Shown here: positions 61,301 through 64,000 of the stretch, in pieces
Position numbering within the stretch: position 1 is the first letter of the stretch
Layout: each line of letters opens with the position of its first letter
Source: Luteolibacter sp. LG18
GTDB lineage: Bacteria > Verrucomicrobiota > Verrucomicrobiia > Verrucomicrobiales > Akkermansiaceae
Direction of reading: 5' to 3'
Length of the DNA stretch: 64,000 nucleotides
NCBI RefSeq assembly: GCF_036322585.1
Contig: NZ_AP024600.1
Location: forward strand, 3,100,001 to 3,164,000
Made by a program: the position numbers and the translations under genes
The notes under the pieces: model-generated
Told to the model about the DNA's origin: nothing
Seen by the model: the letters and a program-made list of their open reading frames with translations, nothing else
Databases searched by the model: none

Positions 61301-62241
61301 GGCTCGTCCTCGCCGGTGCGAACACCTACACTGGCTCGACCGCGATCCAGTCCGGCGAGCTCCGCGTGGATGGTTCCCTCGCCGCGGGCAGCAGCGTGAC
61401 GGTGGACGGCGGTGCCACGCTTTCCGGCACCGGCACCCTTGGTGGTGCCGTCACCTTCGCCGCCAATGCCATCCACGCCCCGGGCGCGGCCACCGGCACC
61501 CAGACGATCGGCGGCGCGCTCAGCTACGCGTCCAGTTCCCGTGTGAAGTGGACCCTTGCGGCCAATGGCACGGCAGCCAACGACGCCAGCCGGATCGCCG
61601 CCGCCACCGTCGGCATCACGGCGGGGGCCGCCCTCGATCTGGTGTTGAACCCCGCCGGTGGCACCGTCGATTTCACCCAGGCCTTCTGGAACCAGCCCCG
61701 CACCTGGACTGTGATGACCGGCAGCGCGATCACCGGAGCCTTCACGCTCGGCACCGTCACCGCCGATTCCGTGGGCCATCCGGTTTCCAACTACGGCTCG
61801 TTCTCGCTCCAGCAGACCGCCACTGCCATCACCCTCGCCTACACCCCGCAATCCGCCGCCGTCACCTGGCAGCAGGCCTATTTCGGAGCGCAGTGGAACA
61901 ACTCCGCCATCGCCGGCGATGCCGCCGATCCCGACTCCGACGGCATCCCGAATCTCTGCGAGCGCGCCTTCGGCGGGAACCCCAACACCGCCGACCCCGA
62001 CATCCTGCCCCGCGTCGATCCCTCCGCCCCCTTGCTGAGCATCCTCTACCGGAAAGGCCCCGATGCCGCCGACCTCACCTTCTCCGTCATGGAGTCCACC
62101 GGCTTCTCCGGTGCGTGGACCCCCGCCGCCGGCCAAAGCACCATCCTCGGCACCGAAAACGGCATCACCCGCATCCGCTTCACCGCCCCCGCCAACGGCG
62201 CCACCCGCAAGTTCCTCAAGGTCGTCGTCTCCCAGCCGTAA
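58318..62241 (+). CDS. Secreted zinc metalloprotease on a PATR stalk
   Basis: The 1307-residue protein combines, after a signal peptide (to about ARGAAES), a catalytic domain with the metzincin zinc motif HESGGHNFGLNH (His158, Glu159, His162, His168; HExxHxxGxxH) and a Met in the following turn (TIMAHNY), as in reprolysin-type M12 peptidases. Next comes a concanavalin/LamG-like domain (about residues 240-480, FTIEVWATPRSAQNWMRVID), then PATR beta-strand repeats (LVLAGANTYTGSTAIQSGEL), and finally the C-terminal module also found in PATR proteins 1 and 2 (DPDSDGIPNLCERAFGGNPN, then FLKVVVSQP). It should work at the cell surface on proteins or glycoproteins. Confidence 0.88.
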   Translation: MHHACKAPAFLLVAFVLLATFATARGAAESDIAVGYSYTYMSGAGGSDQMKANVLNQFAGANNVSAVSGSPHRQKVVGFYQSSQDNTNRTSTGGMVGWLSGNDSRISDVVAYGNSVGADLVTYICANNDSGSIGAVAQQPGKYSAYNPGSVYYLVFAHESGGHNFGLNHGDATVSPKTIMAHNYCGGGAQGYYTNPNIWLNGVKLLGTGNCTGGTIYGGDDAYRASTSAQGRADATERLVFGSSRGSITHRWQFNRPAAAAPAGTVITDDVAGAQAIVRGQGATFTGTALRLPGGTTGNAAADSIAAYLDLPNGIFSAMPSFTIEVWATPRSAQNWMRVIDIGRTTDAGDGLGAAGEYTGTPGSAAPGTTTAYDDLMLSAAIGSNLGSQRFEAKLAGASTVTADSSLATIAGDLHHYAITFADTSSGATIKWFRDGALIKTLNAAFHSASLQDVNNWLGRSLYSADAMADIDYLDVRIQSVALADGEVTGNYRIGPNDAKATLYASDPLGSSGFVSGSWEFGAAPVSTRDYDTADCRLRTPANGANNTFPGKSLTVSNGSLLLKGTAANTTTIADLRLSGGTVIQAGGNYTQSLAGTLSVINSSTNHIRGGNGRIDLKSTITGFGTLLYSENAVTLGGTNTGYTGQTIIGDGRFSTLVIGKEENLGANPPWYGGAWLELNRGILSTTATLTLDDANRGIRIGPGGGFLSPVAGTTLTIATPVNSPAAGDTLKTAPMDSNPIVGILFKDDSGTVVLTNPNNSHNAEMQVLKGELRLAGNGRFNNGDHWMPVTVNGTLTDDSALDQTLRGVLSGSGAIVKSNAATLNLNGANTFTGSVTVNGGTLYTNPGNAATNRALSYAGTITVNNGGTLRSGPNGLFGWDGTKEKTITVNSGGTLVANGGLTSDVGVGTVILNGGTLATLATGATDYGSWRFDNATDKLSVTADSTVSAANVKFGHTSAAIDVATGKTLNFTGTITDTTSGGISYLTKSGGTGRLVLAGANTYTGSTAIQSGELRVDGSLAAGSSVTVDGGATLSGTGTLGGAVTFAANAIHAPGAATGTQTIGGALSYASSSRVKWTLAANGTAANDASRIAAATVGITAGAALDLVLNPAGGTVDFTQAFWNQPRTWTVMTGSAITGAFTLGTVTADSVGHPVSNYGSFSLQQTATAITLAYTPQSAAVTWQQAYFGAQWNNSAIAGDAADPDSDGIPNLCERAFGGNPNTADPDILPRVDPSAPLLSILYRKGPDAADLTFSVMESTGFSGAWTPAAGQSTILGTENGITRIRFTAPANGATRKFLKVVVSQP

Positions 62242-62271
62242 CCCCATCACCGCCCGATCCCTCTTCTTCCT

Positions 62272-62301
62272 TTGAAATTTCAAATCTCAAATCTCAAATT
62301 C
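62272..62301. repeat. AT-rich repeat TTTGAAATTTCAAATCTC
   Basis: Second copy of the TTTGAAAT/TCTCAAAT repeat seen at 56280-56313, about 30 bp after the metalloprotease stop codon. Its dyad TTTGAAATTTCAAA could form a weak hairpin. Nothing else was found in this 120-bp gap. Confidence 0.6.
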
Positions 62302-62361
62302 TTCCCCCTCTCTCCCCCTCGTCCAATCATCCAATAGCCCCCGCCTCCCCGATCCGGCACC

Positions 62362-63963
62362 ATGTCCCCCATGGCGACGCCCGTGATCACCAACCCCGTC
62401 CTCCCCGGTTTCCACCCCGATCCCTCCTTCGTGAGGGTGGGGGACGATTACTACCTCGCCACCAGCACCTTCGAGTGGTTCCCCGGTGTCCAGCTCCACC
62501 ACTCCCGTGATCTTGTCCACTGGCGCACCCTCGGCCACGCTCTCACCCGCACCTCCCAGCTCGACCTCCGCGGCATCGCCGACTCCGCCGGCGTCTGGGC
62601 ACCGTCCCTTTCTTATGCCGATGGCAAGTTCTGGCTGATCTACACCAACATCCGGAACACCGGCATGGGCCGGCCCTTCAAGGACATCGGCATCTACCTC
62701 ACCACCGCCGAATCCATCGAGGGTCCCTGGTCCGATCCCGTCACCCTCGATTCCATCGGCTTCGATCCCTCGCTCTTCCACGATGACGACGGCCGCAAGT
62801 ACCTGCTCAACATGCGCTGGGACTTCCGCAAGGGCCGCTACCGCTTCGCCGGCATCGTCCTCCAGGAATACGACCCCGTTTCCGAAACGCTCGTCGGCCC
62901 GCGCTCCGAGATCCTGGTGAAGGAGAACATCCTCACCGAAGGCCCGAACCTCTACAAACGCGACGGCTGGTACTACCTGATGCTCGCCGAGGGCGGCACC
63001 GGCTGGAACCACGGCATCTCGATGGCCCGCTCCCGGAACCTGCTCGGCCCCTACGAGCTCGATCCCCAGCCCTCCGTCCTCACCACCCGCGACGACGAAT
63101 CCCAGCCGCTCCAGAAGGCCGGCCACGGCGAACTCGTCCAGACCCAATCCGGCGAGTGGTACCTCGCCCACCTCGCCAGCCGACCGCTGGGGCAGGGGGT
63201 CGACCGCCGCTGCATCCTCGGCCGCGAGACCTGCCTCCAGAAAGTGACCTGGTCCGAAGACGGCTGGCTGCGCCTCGCCCACGGCGGCCACCACCCGCTC
63301 GTCGAGGTCCCCGCGCCCCCGGAGCTCCCCGCCACCCCGTGGCCCGCCGTTCCCGCCCGCGAGGACTTCGCCGACCCCGCCCTCGGCCCGGAATGGAGTG
63401 CCCTGCGCCGCCCGATCACCGACGACTGGGCTTCCCTTTCCGCCCGCCCCGGTTGGTTGCGGTTGAAGGGCGGCGATTCGCTGCATTCCTGGTTCCACCA
63501 GTCCCTCGTCGCCCGCCGCCTCGAATCCACCCGTTGCCGCATCACCACCCGCCTCGATTTTTCCCCCGATCACCACACCCAGATGGCCGGGCTGGTGTGC
63601 TACTACGACACCCGTAGCCACTACTACCTCCGCGTCACCGCCGACGACCACGGCCGCAGGATCCTCGGCCTCGTCCTCACCGACGACGCCACCTACGACG
63701 AGCCCGGCGACGACCTCGATGTCAGCGATTGGCCACCTGTTTGGTTGCGCGCCGAAATCCACGACTCCGCCCTCCAATTCTCCGCCTCCCCCGACGGCGA
63801 AACATGGGTAAAAATCGGTAAAATCCTCGACGCCACCAAGCTCTCCGACGACTACGGAAACTACCTCCACTTCACCGGCGCCTTCGCCGGCCTCTGCGTC
63901 CAGGACCTCGGCGGCACCCACCGCACCGCCGACTTCGACTTCTTCGAAATGACCCCGCTCTAG
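62362..63963 (+). CDS. Glycoside hydrolase family 43, beta-xylosidase/arabinofuranosidase-like
   Basis: GH43 enzymes are inverting five-bladed propeller glycosidases acting on xylo- and arabino-oligosaccharides. The 533-residue protein shows the three acidic positions in typical context: Asp in LPGFHPDPSFVRVGDDYYLA (general base), Asp in GFDPSLFHDDDG (pKa modulator) and Glu in LTEGPNLYKRDGWYYL (general acid). A C-terminal beta-sandwich from about residue 330 (FADPALGPEWSALRRPITDD, FDFFEMTPL) matches the usual GH43_C2 accessory domain. No signal peptide, so it is probably cytoplasmic. Met-1 and Met-4 are both possible starts. Its TAG stop codon overlaps the stop codon of a convergent gene. Confidence 0.94.
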   Translation: MSPMATPVITNPVLPGFHPDPSFVRVGDDYYLATSTFEWFPGVQLHHSRDLVHWRTLGHALTRTSQLDLRGIADSAGVWAPSLSYADGKFWLIYTNIRNTGMGRPFKDIGIYLTTAESIEGPWSDPVTLDSIGFDPSLFHDDDGRKYLLNMRWDFRKGRYRFAGIVLQEYDPVSETLVGPRSEILVKENILTEGPNLYKRDGWYYLMLAEGGTGWNHGISMARSRNLLGPYELDPQPSVLTTRDDESQPLQKAGHGELVQTQSGEWYLAHLASRPLGQGVDRRCILGRETCLQKVTWSEDGWLRLAHGGHHPLVEVPAPPELPATPWPAVPAREDFADPALGPEWSALRRPITDDWASLSARPGWLRLKGGDSLHSWFHQSLVARRLESTRCRITTRLDFSPDHHTQMAGLVCYYDTRSHYYLRVTADDHGRRILGLVLTDDATYDEPGDDLDVSDWPPVWLRAEIHDSALQFSASPDGETWVKIGKILDATKLSDDYGNYLHFTGAFAGLCVQDLGGTHRTADFDFFEMTPL

Positions 63964-64000
63964 CGCGCCTCCACGAAGCTCTCCCGCTTCAGCACCCGTT
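63960..64000 (-). CDS. C-terminal end of a convergent gene, possible regulator
   Basis: Read on the minus strand, the last 12 codons before a TAG at 63960-63962 give RVLKRESFVEAR. The two convergent genes overlap by three bases in the tetranucleotide CTAG. Endings of this kind (basic, R-E-S) are common in LacI/PurR-type regulators, and a regulator beside a GH43 gene would be usual, but 12 residues cannot establish the family. Confidence 0.35.
   Translation of the reverse strand, partial: RVLKRESFVEAR

Overview
The window looks like chromosomal DNA of a high-GC member of the Verrucomicrobiota, probably close to Luteolibacter, Haloferula or other Verrucomicrobiales. The support is a complete 'Verru_Chthon cassette' (proteins D, B, C and A), giant autotransporter-associated beta-strand repeat (PATR) proteins, one of them with a PEP-CTERM tail, and a glycan-degradation gene set typical of that phylum. 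No rRNA, tRNA, CRISPR array, phage or conventional insertion sequence was recognised.

Layout. (1) 1-6.0 kb: nuoB and nuoC (complex I) detached from other nuo genes, a rhomboid protease, a frameshifted gene bracketed by two copies of an inverted-repeat element, a Tyr-rich and Gln/Asn-rich lipoprotein, and galE. (2) 6.1-19.4 kb: a pseudopilin region. Genes D, B and C run on the plus strand. Two parallel operons of a giant A protein (1169 and 1170 aa) plus a small secreted partner lie on the minus strand, with the remnant of a third leader between them. The set D/B/C/A matches the minor pseudopilins GspH/I/J/K of type II secretion feature by feature, including absence of Glu5 only in A. (3) 19.5-28.9 kb: a cytoplasmic glycan-processing block (GH39, GH88, GH36, an ABC exporter and a LacI-type regulator). 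(4) 29.1-41.7 kb: three PATR surface proteins, each preceded by a similar operator-like palindrome (GGTTACCASTGGTAACC type). (5) 42-46.3 kb: glmM, an SGNH esterase, two overlapping small membrane-anchored proteins and an HD hydrolase. (6) 46.4-64 kb: secreted and intracellular glycan enzymes (sialidase-fold protein, GH106-like protein, double-SGNH sialate esterase, GH95 fucosidase, GH43), a GntR/LacI hybrid regulator, and a metalloprotease carried on a PATR stalk.

How it fits together. Secreted or surface enzymes (GH95, acetylesterases, sialidase-like protein, PATR metalloprotease) would open complex, partly acetylated glycans or glycoproteins. GH39, GH88, GH36 and GH43, which have no signal peptide, would finish the oligosaccharides inside the cell. 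The pseudopilin cassette is a candidate secretion or assembly machine for large surface proteins.

The intergenic DNA is unusually rich in structured repeats: 14 full-length copies of a two-ended GTAG-hairpin element in four arrays plus one fragment, seven small hairpins of the form GTAG-stem-T(T)CC-stem with different stems, several larger inverted repeats and a 9-bp tandem array. Some hairpins supply the stop codon of the gene before them. Together they suggest REP/BIME-like elements mobilised by a RAYT-type transposase elsewhere in the genome. All positions come from direct reading; family names come from recognised motifs without database searches.
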